Source of the DNA: Dyadobacter sp. CECT 9275
GTDB taxonomy: Bacteria > Bacteroidota > Bacteroidia > Cytophagales > Spirosomataceae
Direction of reading: 5' to 3'
Length of the DNA stretch: 64,000 nt
Assembly (NCBI RefSeq): GCF_907164905.1
Contig: NZ_CAJRAF010000002.1
Coordinates: forward strand, 2,108,001-2,172,000
In this document: positions 16,946 through 24,970 of the stretch, one piece after another
Numbering within the stretch: position 1 is the stretch's first letter
Layout: each line of letters opens with the position of its first letter
The notes under the pieces: model-generated
What the model was told of the DNA's origin: nothing
Databases searched by the model: none
What the model saw: the letters and a program-made list of their open reading frames with translations, nothing else
Position numbers and translations under genes: made by a program

Positions 16946-18772
16946 TCAATTGAGTATTGAAGAAAGTGACCAATGCGTGGCAGTAATTTCTGTACTACGC
17001 ATTTTTTGCCTTTGACCTATTTTAAAATCCATTTCAAAAACAAGTCCGGCTCCCGAACTGAACTTATGCCGGGCTCTGAGCTGGCTGGCCTGCAGGCGGA
17101 TCAGCGTAACGCCAAAAGAACGGTTGTCGGCAGGATTTTCATTCAATAAAAAGTGACCTGCACTTACCCCACCTCCATTATCCCCGAACACAAATCTGAT
17201 CATTCCTTTTTCCAGCTTACAGACCATCCTGATTTCCGGGCAGGTATTACGCGGGAATGCATACTTACACGCATTGGTAACAAGCTCGTTCAGGATAAGC
17301 CCCAGATGCAGAGCCTGGTTGGCTGGTATTTGCACAGGGTCAATGGCAATGTTCGTTATTATGTTTTCATACCCGTACGATTGCAGCACACCTTCCATCA
17401 GTTCGGTGATGAAGTCGGGCAGAAAGATTTCTCTCCCGTTGTCAACCTCAGCGAGTTTTCGGTTCAGCAGGCCCATTGCTTCAATTCTCAGGCGCCCATC
17501 TTCAATGATCCGCTTCGTGGTTTCGTCAGGCAGGATATCAGACTGAAGGCTTAGCATACTCGAAACCGCCTGAAGGTTATTCCTGACCCTATGACTCTGC
17601 TCCATCATCAGCTCCTCATTTTTAATTCTCAGTCCGCGGTTTTTCTTATATAGCCTAAAAAACACAATACTGGCGCCAAATGTGGCAATCAGCAGGCAGA
17701 GAATTGCGTAAGTCCAGTATTCCTGGTTTTGCAGAGTTTGTGTCCGGAGTTTCAGTTCCGCATCCTTCACTTTGAGAAGCACATCTTTTTGCTCGGTTTC
17801 ATATTCCTTGCTGAGCCGGGTGATGGCACCGTCGCGGTCAGCGAGGTAATTGACTTTATCCAGCTGATGATAGCGGTTATTATATTCATAAGCACTTTTC
17901 CAATCTTGTTTCTGCCGGTAATACTTTTCATAGAACTCTGCCAGTAATTTTTCATCCCAAAGGCTGTTGAACAAATTGTTTTTCTTTAATTCCTCGGCAT
18001 CTTTTACATACTTCAGGGCTGTCTCCCGATTTTTGTTCAGGTAATAAAAGCCAAAGTCAACCATCAGCTGATAAGCCTCAGTCACTTCCTTTTCCCGCAG
18101 AAATATTTCCAGCGCATCTTTCCTGAGTTTTATTCCCCGGTCATCGTAACGATAGTGTATCAACAAATTTCCCAGATTGGACTTGCGTGTGGCGATTTCA
18201 ACGGGATTGTTCTCCGGACTTTGCAAGATGAGTTTTTCGTTCTTTTTGAGAAAATATCCCAAGCTATCCTTTTGTACGGAGGGAAGCCCTGGCTTACGGC
18301 CATTTTCGGACCAGTCGTGAGAATAAAAGTTGGTCATCAGGCCGTAGGCCCTTGAAAGACTTAAGTAAGACTGATCAGCCTCTGCATATTTTAAAGTCAG
18401 GAATGCGTATCGTCTGGTTTCAGAATAATTTTGAGCACGAAGTCCGAATCCGGCAAGTTTGCTGTATATCCTACAAAGGTGAAAAGCATCCCCGCACCGC
18501 TCCTGAATCCGCATGGATTTCATATACCACCGGCATGCCGTAAGATCATCCCCGGTAGCCTCATAGACCTTTCCATACAGATAGTACGACTCGGCCAGCA
18601 GCAGTGAGTCCTGTGTTTTTATGGCTTGCCGATATACCGTATCGGCATACAGTATCTTATGACTTTGCAAGGGCAGCAAATCCCTTTTCTGAGCAAAAGC
18701 CGAAAAGATACCCAGCAACAATAACTGCAGCAATAGCAAACCTTGAAATTTCTTATTTCTAAAATTTTTCAT
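16946..18772 (-). CDS. TPR-containing sensor histidine kinase (HisKA_2/HWE-like)
   Basis: A 608-residue kinase: signal peptide (1-28), a periplasmic helical region of tetratricopeptide-like repeats (about 35-310), a coiled coil (315-350), one membrane helix (352-373), then a cytoplasmic kinase. The phosphorylation box is EQSHRVRNNLQAV with His394, the HisKA_2 pattern (HRVxNNLQ) rather than classical HisKA. The ATPase domain shows LGLILNELVTNACKYAF (N box) and FGDNGGGV (G box). It likely phosphorylates the LytTR regulator encoded 5 nt downstream. The sensed signal is unknown. The last 30 residues beyond the ATPase fold are not conserved-looking. Confidence 0.9.
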   Translation of the reverse strand: MKNFRNKKFQGLLLLQLLLLGIFSAFAQKRDLLPLQSHKILYADTVYRQAIKTQDSLLLAESYYLYGKVYEATGDDLTACRWYMKSMRIQERCGDAFHLCRIYSKLAGFGLRAQNYSETRRYAFLTLKYAEADQSYLSLSRAYGLMTNFYSHDWSENGRKPGLPSVQKDSLGYFLKKNEKLILQSPENNPVEIATRKSNLGNLLIHYRYDDRGIKLRKDALEIFLREKEVTEAYQLMVDFGFYYLNKNRETALKYVKDAEELKKNNLFNSLWDEKLLAEFYEKYYRQKQDWKSAYEYNNRYHQLDKVNYLADRDGAITRLSKEYETEQKDVLLKVKDAELKLRTQTLQNQEYWTYAILCLLIATFGASIVFFRLYKKNRGLRIKNEELMMEQSHRVRNNLQAVSSMLSLQSDILPDETTKRIIEDGRLRIEAMGLLNRKLAEVDNGREIFLPDFITELMEGVLQSYGYENIITNIAIDPVQIPANQALHLGLILNELVTNACKYAFPRNTCPEIRMVCKLEKGMIRFVFGDNGGGVSAGHFLLNENPADNRSFGVTLIRLQASQLRARHKFSSGAGLVFEMDFKIGQRQKMRSTEITATHWSLSSILN

Positions 18773-19413
18773 TGAACAACGCTGACAAAGGTTATTAAAA
18801 GTACTAATTATGCTGATTACCGTAAAAAGATGAAAATCAAATTATAAATGCTGCCCCGCCGGAAATGACGGCCCCTTCACCTTCCTTGAGCACTTCCCTT
18901 TCTTCCCGGAACAAAACCTGCACTTCGCAGGACAATAGCATACTTTATTACGCCTGGCATATTCTTTCTTGTCATTTGCAGGAAAGACTCTTTTAAAAGG
19001 ACCTTTGTCCGGGAGGCCCCACCTGGCATCTGCCGATTTCCCTCTTTAAGGATACATCGAATGATCTCCTTTGCTTGACACTTCCGGCCCTTCCACGAGC
19101 AAAATACCTTGTTCCCTGCGCACCTCTAATTTAACGTTGAGACATTTTGCAACTTGGTGGTATTAATAAAAAGAATGCTGAAACAGGGGCTCTTGAGATC
19201 TGATCAAACCGCTTCTGCTAATGGCTATTTATCCCCGTAAACGGGGAGCAGGTAATGGTATGATCCTGAATTTTTATCAGAACCATACAGACCAGGCGGA
19301 GAAATCTTTAAAATTCATTTAAAACAAAACACAACTTACTGATTTAAAGATATTTAAAACACATATCTCATATTCATATTTAAAGTATTCCAGTAAATTA
19401 TAACCCCAAATCT
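18773..19413. other. 641-base intergenic region without a confident gene
   Basis: This gap lies between the divergent kinase and barrel-protein genes. I see no tRNA, insertion sequence or strong promoter box. On the minus strand there are two short coding-like stretches: a 34-codon frame with ATG at 18941 ending at 18837 (Glu-rich, VLFREEREVLKEGEGAVISG) and an ATG-less stretch near 19040-19150 (VRREQGILLVEGPEVSSKGD). They could be a small upstream protein and gene debris, or chance. The last 150 bases before 19414 are AT-rich and probably hold the barrel gene's promoter. Confidence 0.4.
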
Positions 19414-20622
19414 ATGAGCCGTTTATCCCTTGTTTTGTTTGTATTGTTAATGAGTTCTTTTTATTCATTGGCGCAAACTCCCGCCGGCAAAAAGCCAGCT
19501 ACTGCCAAACCGACTGCTGCGCCTCAGAAAAGCAAAGCACAACCAGCCAAAAAACCGGTTACTCCTGTAAAGACAGACAAGCTGTACCAACTCGACGGTA
19601 CCACCATTATTCGAGGCACTATTTTCAAAGTGACCGAAGACTCCGTAAGTTACTACACCGTAGGGACCAAGAGGATAAAGAAGACAGTTGCCAAGGCAAA
19701 GCTATCCAAAATTGTATATGCCAACGGCACTACAAAAATCATTGAGCAGCCTGTTGTGCAGAAAGAAGAAGTTGTAAAACAGGAGCAACCGGCAGCTGTG
19801 ATAGAAACAGTTGAAAAAACCGAGGAACCGGTAAAACAAGATCCGGTACTGGATGAAATTGTCCTGAAAACAGGTGATGTGATCAGCGGGAGAATAACCA
19901 GCCAGCAAAAATCCAAAGTAGGTTTCCGCCCGGCTTCTGATCCCGAGTCTGGCGCGGAACAATTTGTAACGACCTCCAAAATATGGAAACTCCGGTATGG
20001 TGCTACTGCACAGGAAGTTATATTAAATCCGGTAAAAGAGAAAAAGGAACCGGTTGCCAAAACACAGAAGGTTAAAACTCCGAAGGAACCAAAACCGGTT
20101 CGGGAAACCAGCTCAGCTGAGCGTATCTACAAACCCTTTAAAGTGGATGTTACCCTTGGATACCCCCAAATGCTCGATAGCGACGGAGATTTTAACTGGG
20201 GATTTGTGCTATCCGTTGAGCCGAAGTACAACATCACCGATAACATTGCAGCAGGGTTAAAAATTGAAGCCGCCGGTTTCGTTTCAAGTGAAATAGATTA
20301 TGGCGTTTCAGGGTTACTTCTGATGAGTTCCTACATGGCTACCGGTGAATACCAGTTTGGCACCAAAAAAGTCAGGCCATTTGTGGGTATTGCGGCAGGT
20401 TTGTTCCAGCCCAAGTTATATCTGATGGCCGATGATGAGGAGACCGTTAGCGTAACAATGGACAACATATTTGGTTTTGCACCTCGGGCGGGTGTCCAGC
20501 TTGGACATTTCCGGATCGCTGCGGAATTTAACCTGGCGAAGGATTCCAAAAACGATATCAATTACAACTACTTCTCAATCAAAACCGGTGCTACCATTGG
20601 CGGGGGTAAAAAGAGAAGGTAA
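19414..20622 (+). CDS. Exported protein with duplicated N-terminal module and putative outer-membrane beta-barrel
   Basis: A 402-residue protein I cannot name. A signal peptide (1-21, ending SLAQ) is followed by a Lys/Pro/Ala-rich linker (22-52). Two related modules then appear: DKLYQLDGTTIIRGTIFKV... (about 55-105) and DEIVLKTGDVISGRITSQQ... (about 148-195), each a small beta unit ending in a K(I/L)xYxxGxT-like strand. After another charged linker, residues from about 235 (FKVDVTLGYPQ) form alternating strands to the terminus, like an opacity-type outer-membrane barrel. The modules may bind peptidoglycan or a partner. It precedes a CsgG-like gene by 128 nt, suggesting an envelope locus. Confidence 0.7.
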   Translation: MSRLSLVLFVLLMSSFYSLAQTPAGKKPATAKPTAAPQKSKAQPAKKPVTPVKTDKLYQLDGTTIIRGTIFKVTEDSVSYYTVGTKRIKKTVAKAKLSKIVYANGTTKIIEQPVVQKEEVVKQEQPAAVIETVEKTEEPVKQDPVLDEIVLKTGDVISGRITSQQKSKVGFRPASDPESGAEQFVTTSKIWKLRYGATAQEVILNPVKEKKEPVAKTQKVKTPKEPKPVRETSSAERIYKPFKVDVTLGYPQMLDSDGDFNWGFVLSVEPKYNITDNIAAGLKIEAAGFVSSEIDYGVSGLLLMSSYMATGEYQFGTKKVRPFVGIAAGLFQPKLYLMADDEETVSVTMDNIFGFAPRAGVQLGHFRIAAEFNLAKDSKNDINYNYFSIKTGATIGGGKKRR

Positions 20623-20750
20623 TAGTACGGGGATACTTCCGACTTGGAAGTATCCTCGCCAGAAAATGAAGCATCCCTTACAGATCAATTAGAATTTTAC
20701 CAGCCTTGGTATCTGAATCCGGTCATCAAAGATTTAATCAAAAAAAAGTT

Positions 20751-21344
20751 ATGAAAAATAATATCCTTATGCTTCGGCTGCTGCTGTTTTTCCTGGTTGT
20801 GTCATCCCCCTGCTGGTCTCAGAAAGACCCTAAGGTGACCATGGAAAAAATTGCTGAAAAATGTAAAGACCTGCCCCGCGACAAACGGGTAACGGTAAAA
20901 GTAGCCCGTTTTAATGTTTCTACCAGAGCCGCTCAGGCTAATGCAACCTTTGGTGATGAACTGGCCACCATGCTTACCTCCGCCATTCAGCAAACCAACT
21001 GTTTCAGGGTATTAGAAATGAACCGCAATATTGGGGACGCAACAGGCGAAATGGCCTTTGCACAGGATGGTTTCACCAATGGCTCGGGACCGGAGGCTGG
21101 CCAGCAGCTAGGCGCACAGCTGATTGTTACCGGAGAAGTTACCGATTATTCAGAAGGAAAATCTTCCACCACCGTGGCTGTAGTGAGCGTGGGAGGAAAC
21201 AAGGCAACCGTAGGTTTCACCCTTAAATTGCTGAATCCGCAGACAGGCGAGGTTCTTTTCAGCAGAGATATCAACATGACGGGCAGCTCCTCAGGGTTCA
21301 CCGGTTTCAAGTTTGCGGGTATTCAGACGGTAGGTACCACCTAA
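20751..21344 (+). CDS. CsgG-like protein, N-terminal part of an apparently split gene
   Basis: A 197-residue open frame with a signal peptide (to about residue 24, SSPCWSQ) followed by a CsgG/HfaB-type domain: VKVARFNVS, FGDELATMLTSAIQQTNCFRV, QLGAQLIVTGEVTDYSEG and LKLLNPQTGEVLFSRDI. CsgG forms oligomeric outer-membrane secretion pores for curli; many Bacteroidota relatives have unknown roles. The frame ends at TAA 21342-21344, but reading continues in the same frame with no further stop to 22440, and the following residues supply the helix that should close this domain. I therefore think this is the 5' half of one gene interrupted by a nonsense codon. The ATG at 20751 is preferred over an upstream TTG at 20706. 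Confidence 0.75.
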   Translation: MKNNILMLRLLLFFLVVSSPCWSQKDPKVTMEKIAEKCKDLPRDKRVTVKVARFNVSTRAAQANATFGDELATMLTSAIQQTNCFRVLEMNRNIGDATGEMAFAQDGFTNGSGPEAGQQLGAQLIVTGEVTDYSEGKSSTTVAVVSVGGNKATVGFTLKLLNPQTGEVLFSRDINMTGSSSGFTGFKFAGIQTVGTT

Positions 21345-21353
21345 AACAGAGCT

Positions 21354-22439
21354 GTGCAGGACGCTATGCAAAAAGCCATTATAAAGTCCGTGGAACTGAT
21401 GGCAGACGAGAAGGACAAGATCGATATTCCTGAGCCGCTGAAACCGAAGGTAAAAAAACAATACAACGCACAGAACTGCACTTTACTGCGCAGCGGATCA
21501 CCGAAGGTAATTATCCTGGTAACCGAAGCTACAACCGCAGGTACTGCCCGTGACAATACAACAACGACGGATATGAACCGTCGCGAGAGGGAGATGGCGC
21601 TGCGAGAGCGGGAAGCGACCGTTGAAATCGTAAAGGGAATTTTTGGAAGAAGAAACGATAACAGCAATAAAACTGAAAATCAGGCAAGCCGTCAGACAAG
21701 TGCGTCGGCAGTATACAAACCTGTGGTGATTGAACAGTCGGCCACCGAAACGGAACTCACACGGCATTTTGTTGAAGCTGGTTTCAGGGTGGTGGATCCC
21801 AAGGTGTACAGTCGGTTACGGCAGGTAGCCGATTCCACCGGCGATGTTGGCGACATGGCTGCCATGGGTCTTAAAATGGGCGCGCAGATGATCATCACCG
21901 GACAGACCATATCAGAACGTACGAATGTTCAGGGAGGGATGACTTCCTGCCGGGCACGTCTGGAAATAAAAGCAATTGCTACCGAAGACGGGTCCATTTT
22001 AGCTACTAACGCGATAGCGGGTGGCGGGATTGACGTATCCGAGGCGGTAGCCAATAAAATCGCTATTAAAAATGCTTCCGAAAACATGGCGCAATACCTG
22101 ATGGAGAGATTATGTTCCATGAATATACAACTGGCCGGAACCGAAAGAGGCGGCAGTTCCGCTGCTGCTAAAACCCAGGGAGCTACTGGTACTACAATGA
22201 CGGAAATAACGGTTTCAAATGTCAACTATGCAAAGCTGACTGCAGTTGCGAATGCTATTTCCAAAAATTCAAAGGTTAAAAATGTCCAGAAAAAATTACC
22301 AGCAGGTAGTACCGAAGGGAAGTTGCAGGTAGAACATACCGGCAGTACCGACGAGTTGATTGATGCCCTTGGCAAAGCGCCTGCACTGAAATTTGAAGTG
22401 ACCGGAGTGGACAACGGAATCGCCAGTATCACCATGTAA
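21354..22439 (+). CDS. C-terminal part of the split CsgG-like protein (second CsgG/FlgT-like region)
   Basis: A frame of about 361 residues in the same reading frame as the preceding one, separated from it only by TAA and three codons. It opens without a convincing start (GTG 21354 or ATG 21366) in the middle of a helix (VQDAMQKAIIKSVELMADE). It then has a charged stretch, a second CsgG/FlgT-like unit (TELTRHFVEAGFRVVDP to MGLKMGAQMIITGQTISE), and a C-terminal ferredoxin-like alpha/beta domain (ISKNSKVKNVQKKLP, GSTDELIDALGKAPALKFEV). No signal peptide is present, so if translated alone it would stay in the cytoplasm. It could be made by readthrough, reinitiation, or not at all. Confidence 0.7.
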   Translation: MQDAMQKAIIKSVELMADEKDKIDIPEPLKPKVKKQYNAQNCTLLRSGSPKVIILVTEATTAGTARDNTTTTDMNRREREMALREREATVEIVKGIFGRRNDNSNKTENQASRQTSASAVYKPVVIEQSATETELTRHFVEAGFRVVDPKVYSRLRQVADSTGDVGDMAAMGLKMGAQMIITGQTISERTNVQGGMTSCRARLEIKAIATEDGSILATNAIAGGGIDVSEAVANKIAIKNASENMAQYLMERLCSMNIQLAGTERGGSSAAAKTQGATGTTMTEITVSNVNYAKLTAVANAISKNSKVKNVQKKLPAGSTEGKLQVEHTGSTDELIDALGKAPALKFEVTGVDNGIASITM

Positions 22440-22470
22440 AGATATACGCCCGCCTCTATACACATTTCAA

Positions 22471-22505
22471 CTTGCCCCTAAAACCAGGGGCAAGTTTTTG
22501 TTTTT
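22471..22505 (+). terminator. Rho-independent terminator after the CsgG-like gene
   Basis: Perfect 9-bp stem CTTGCCCCT (22471-22479) / AGGGGCAAG (22486-22494), 6-nt loop, then TTTTTGTTTTTG. Confidence 0.85.
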
Positions 22506-22561
22506 GTTTCTATTCCTCCTTTTACAATACAGCTCATTTAAACATCTTATATTATCCAGAA

Positions 22562-22726
22562 ATAAAGAAATCACCACAACGCTTTTTTCTCCTGTTTTTT
22601 TCGCTTGCTTGTTTAATCCTTTCTTGCCAGAAAAGTGAAGACGACCCCGCTCCCGGAGCTGGAAACCTGGTAACAGGCAACCCGGTAATCAATGGAATTT
22701 CCGGAGGAACGGCCGTCAAAAATTAG
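22562..22726 (+). pseudogene. Very short lipoprotein frame with ATA in place of ATG
   Basis: The 54-codon frame reads like a lipoprotein: two Lys, a hydrophobic core (RFFLLFFSLACLIL), a lipobox ending LSC, then an acidic and Pro/Gly-rich tail (QKSEDDPAPGAGN). There is no in-frame ATG, GTG or TTG except a TTG inside the terminator stem at 22472. The codon where the start should be (22562-22564) is ATA, as if ATG had mutated. It ends with TAG, overlapping the convergent M28 peptidase gene by 4 nt. It may be a dead remnant of a longer lipoprotein gene or a tiny lipoprotein using a rare start. Confidence 0.4.
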
Positions 22727-24276
22727 TCCAACCCTCCCCTGCGCGTAGCCTTTCCCTGCGTTGGCCAGGTACCTGGCTCACCTTTGGAATTCAGCGGAAG
22801 TATGCTTTTTTCCCGTGACGTTCTGACAGGATCTTCACTGGCCTGATATGCCAGAACAGCCGTAAGAATGGCGTTGCTCCGCACGTCATCAAAGACAATC
22901 TTGTCGTAGGTATCCAGATTGGTATGCCAGGTATAAGTTCCGTACGACCAGCTGAGCGAACTCAGTGAAAACGCCGGGGCTCCCACCGCCACAAAAGACG
23001 CGAAGTCGGAACCACCGCCACCCGGTATACCCGGAAAGCTCGTTTCCACATTTTTGCGTATATCCTGCGGAACTTTCGAAAGCCAGCGTCCCAGATAGTC
23101 GTATGCATTCAGAAAACCCTGACCAGCCAGGTTCACCACCCTTCCTGTTCCATTGTCCTGGTTAAATACTACCTGTATATTATTGACAATTTCCGGGTGA
23201 TCCTCCACAAAAGCACGCGAACCGTTAAGTCCCTGTTCCTCACTGCCCCAATGTCCCACCAGAATCGTCCGTTTCGGATGGGGGAAAACCTTTTTGAGAA
23301 TCCGGGCTGCTTCCATCATGGTAATCGTACCGGTTCCGTTATCCGTTGCGCCGGATCCGCCGTCCCAGGAGTCAAAATGCGCGGAAAGGATCACATATTC
23401 TTCCGGTTTTTCAGAGCCCCTGATTTCGGCGATGGTATTAAAAGTGGGTACCACACCTGTCTCTTTTGAATCTGCCCGCAAGCTGATCTTTGGCGTATGC
23501 CCCGATTCCGCCAGCCTGTACAGCAACCCGTAATCTTCCAGCGCCATGTCTACGGAAGGTATCTTTTTGGTAACTGCACCAAATATCTTATTTGCACCAA
23601 AACCCTTTGACCAGTAGGAATTGAGGATTCCCGCCGCTCCGGCTTTCTCCAGTGCCGCCTGTAAGCTGCGTGAAGTATAACCGGTTTTCGTAATTCTTCT
23701 GCCCCAGGCAATCGTCAGAGCGTCCCGGTCCTTTTTCATTTTCTCAACAGATTCTTTGGTACCAAACTCATCCCAGTTATAGTCCGGGCGCCCTGTTGGC
23801 TGGAGCATTGATAACATCACAAATTTACCTCTTACAGATGGCAGCCATTTTTGAAAAGCCACCGAATCGGGTACATCAGGAATGATCACTACGTCACCGG
23901 TAACGGTTTTCCCAGCCATTCCAGGGCTCCACGCCAGCTGCATGCCCTGCAGGGACTTCACCCTGGGTGCAACCATATCAATATGCGTGATACCCCTTTC
24001 CCAGCCGCGCCACTCACCCCATTTTTCGTTTCTGGCGCTGATACCCCAGGATTTATATTTCTCCACTGCCCACTCATGCGCCTGTAGCATTTGCGGAGTA
24101 CCCACAAGCCGCGGGCCTATCACATCCATCAGTTCATGTCCCAGTTTCTCGAGTTGCGAATTTTCAGTCGCTTCCTTTACGATAGCATCAACAACGGGGT
24201 CTTTGGTTTGGGCCTGAGCGATTACCGAAACTCCGAGGGTTAATCCCAGCAAAAAACCTGATATTCTTTTCATCAT
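22723..24276 (-). CDS. Exported M28-family zinc metallopeptidase
   Basis: A 517-residue exopeptidase with a signal peptide (MMKRISGFLLGLTLGVSVIAQAQ). A PA-like insert lies around residues 110-270. The M28 core has SAHFDSWDGGSGATDNGTG (first zinc His and bridging Asp), VGHWGSEEQGLNGS (catalytic Glu and second zinc Glu), GGGSDFASF (Asp ligand) and TWHTNLDTYD (His ligand). All metal ligands are present. It likely removes N-terminal residues from peptides in the periplasm, like other exported Bacteroidota M28 enzymes. The gene is monocistronic. Confidence 0.92.
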   Translation of the reverse strand: MMKRISGFLLGLTLGVSVIAQAQTKDPVVDAIVKEATENSQLEKLGHELMDVIGPRLVGTPQMLQAHEWAVEKYKSWGISARNEKWGEWRGWERGITHIDMVAPRVKSLQGMQLAWSPGMAGKTVTGDVVIIPDVPDSVAFQKWLPSVRGKFVMLSMLQPTGRPDYNWDEFGTKESVEKMKKDRDALTIAWGRRITKTGYTSRSLQAALEKAGAAGILNSYWSKGFGANKIFGAVTKKIPSVDMALEDYGLLYRLAESGHTPKISLRADSKETGVVPTFNTIAEIRGSEKPEEYVILSAHFDSWDGGSGATDNGTGTITMMEAARILKKVFPHPKRTILVGHWGSEEQGLNGSRAFVEDHPEIVNNIQVVFNQDNGTGRVVNLAGQGFLNAYDYLGRWLSKVPQDIRKNVETSFPGIPGGGGSDFASFVAVGAPAFSLSSLSWSYGTYTWHTNLDTYDKIVFDDVRSNAILTAVLAYQASEDPVRTSREKSILPLNSKGEPGTWPTQGKATRRGGLD

Positions 24277-24611
24277 TAGTACCTGTTAGCTTACACTTTC
24301 CTGTTTTTAATTTAAGGAATGCCGGGTAAAACCTCCACTGCATTTCCGGAATGTTTCAAATATACTATCAAAATTGTGTCATATTTCTGCTTACCAACCG
24401 GATCAATAATTTAAAAACTGTTAATTTTTCCCTAAAATGTGCGCATCATGCCACAAAAATCTGTTAAAACAGGTACTGTTAATTGATCGGAAAATGTCGG
24501 AGTACCCCACATTATCATCCATACTAAAACGGAGCGGGCAGCAGCAGATATGAAATGAATTTTACAGGAAAAATTTCCTTTATTCATCCTTTAACCAAAA
24601 ATAATTTTCAT
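24277..24611. other. 335-base intergenic region between M28 peptidase and ACP genes
   Basis: The region is AT-rich and holds the peptidase promoter box (24357-24364, minus strand). I see no coding frame, RNA gene or repeat in it, and no clear TAnnTTTG for the ACP gene. Confidence 0.5.
24357..24364 (-). promoter_or_regulatory. -7 element of the M28 peptidase promoter
   Basis: Minus strand TATATTTG, an exact TAnnTTTG match about 80 nt before the ATG at 24276. No clear -33 element was found. Confidence 0.45.
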
Positions 24612-24848
24612 ATGAACGAGCAAATCAGAGCCTTGCTGGCTGTTAATTCAGGCCTGCCGTTTACAGCCATTACCGACGAAGCAAACCTTTCCAGAGACCT
24701 GGGTTTTGATAGCCTGGATACGGTGGATCTCGTTTTGCAAATGGAGGACCTCTTTCATATCGCTATTCCTGACGAAGATTATCAGCAGCTGCAAACTGTG
24801 AAACAGTTTTGCGAATACCTGGAAAACAAAATGGCAGCAGCGGCCTGA
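24612..24848 (+). CDS. Acyl carrier protein
   Basis: A 78-residue acyl carrier protein. The phosphopantetheine attachment site is Ser34 in DLGFDSLDTVDLVLQME, with the usual acidic helix II after it. It is not the housekeeping fatty-acid AcpP, as there are no fabD/fabF/fabG neighbours and the sequence starts unusually (MNEQIRALLAVNSGLPF). It stands before a UbiA-like gene and a methyltransferase gene, so a role in a small secondary-metabolite pathway is plausible. The frame is open upstream to 24555, but the ATG at 24612 starts the carrier fold. A terminator follows at once. Confidence 0.9.
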   Translation: MNEQIRALLAVNSGLPFTAITDEANLSRDLGFDSLDTVDLVLQMEDLFHIAIPDEDYQQLQTVKQFCEYLENKMAAAA

Positions 24849-24870
24849 GTAATTCCCTAAAAACCCTCAG

Positions 24871-24902
24871 CGCCTCCGACAACCCGCCGGAGGCGTATTT
24901 AT
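24871..24902 (+). terminator. Terminator or attenuator after the ACP gene
   Basis: Stem CGCCTCCG (24871-24878) / CGGAGGCG (24888-24895) followed by TATTTATAT. The T-run is broken, so termination may be partial. Confidence 0.55.
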
Positions 24903-24939
24903 ATCATTGGCACTGGCTTTCATCCATCCCCGAAACGCT

Positions 24940-24947
24940 TACATTTG
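24940..24947 (+). promoter_or_regulatory. -7 element before the UbiA-like gene
   Basis: TACATTTG, an exact TAnnTTTG match, ends 23 nt before the ATG at 24971. It supports that start and a transcript separate from the ACP gene. Confidence 0.5.
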
Positions 24948-24970
24948 TGAACCGCCACTTGCATGTAAAA

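Noticed and set aside
19195..19260. CCCGTAAACGGG-like inverted sequence, considered as a terminator
   Set aside because: Only a very short stem with no T-run and no gene ending near it.
22472..22561. Upstream extension of the small lipoprotein frame to a TTG start
   Set aside because: The TTG lies inside the terminator stem and the extension (Phe/Cys/Tyr-rich) has no signal-peptide logic; the lipoprotein signal begins at the ATA codon 22562.
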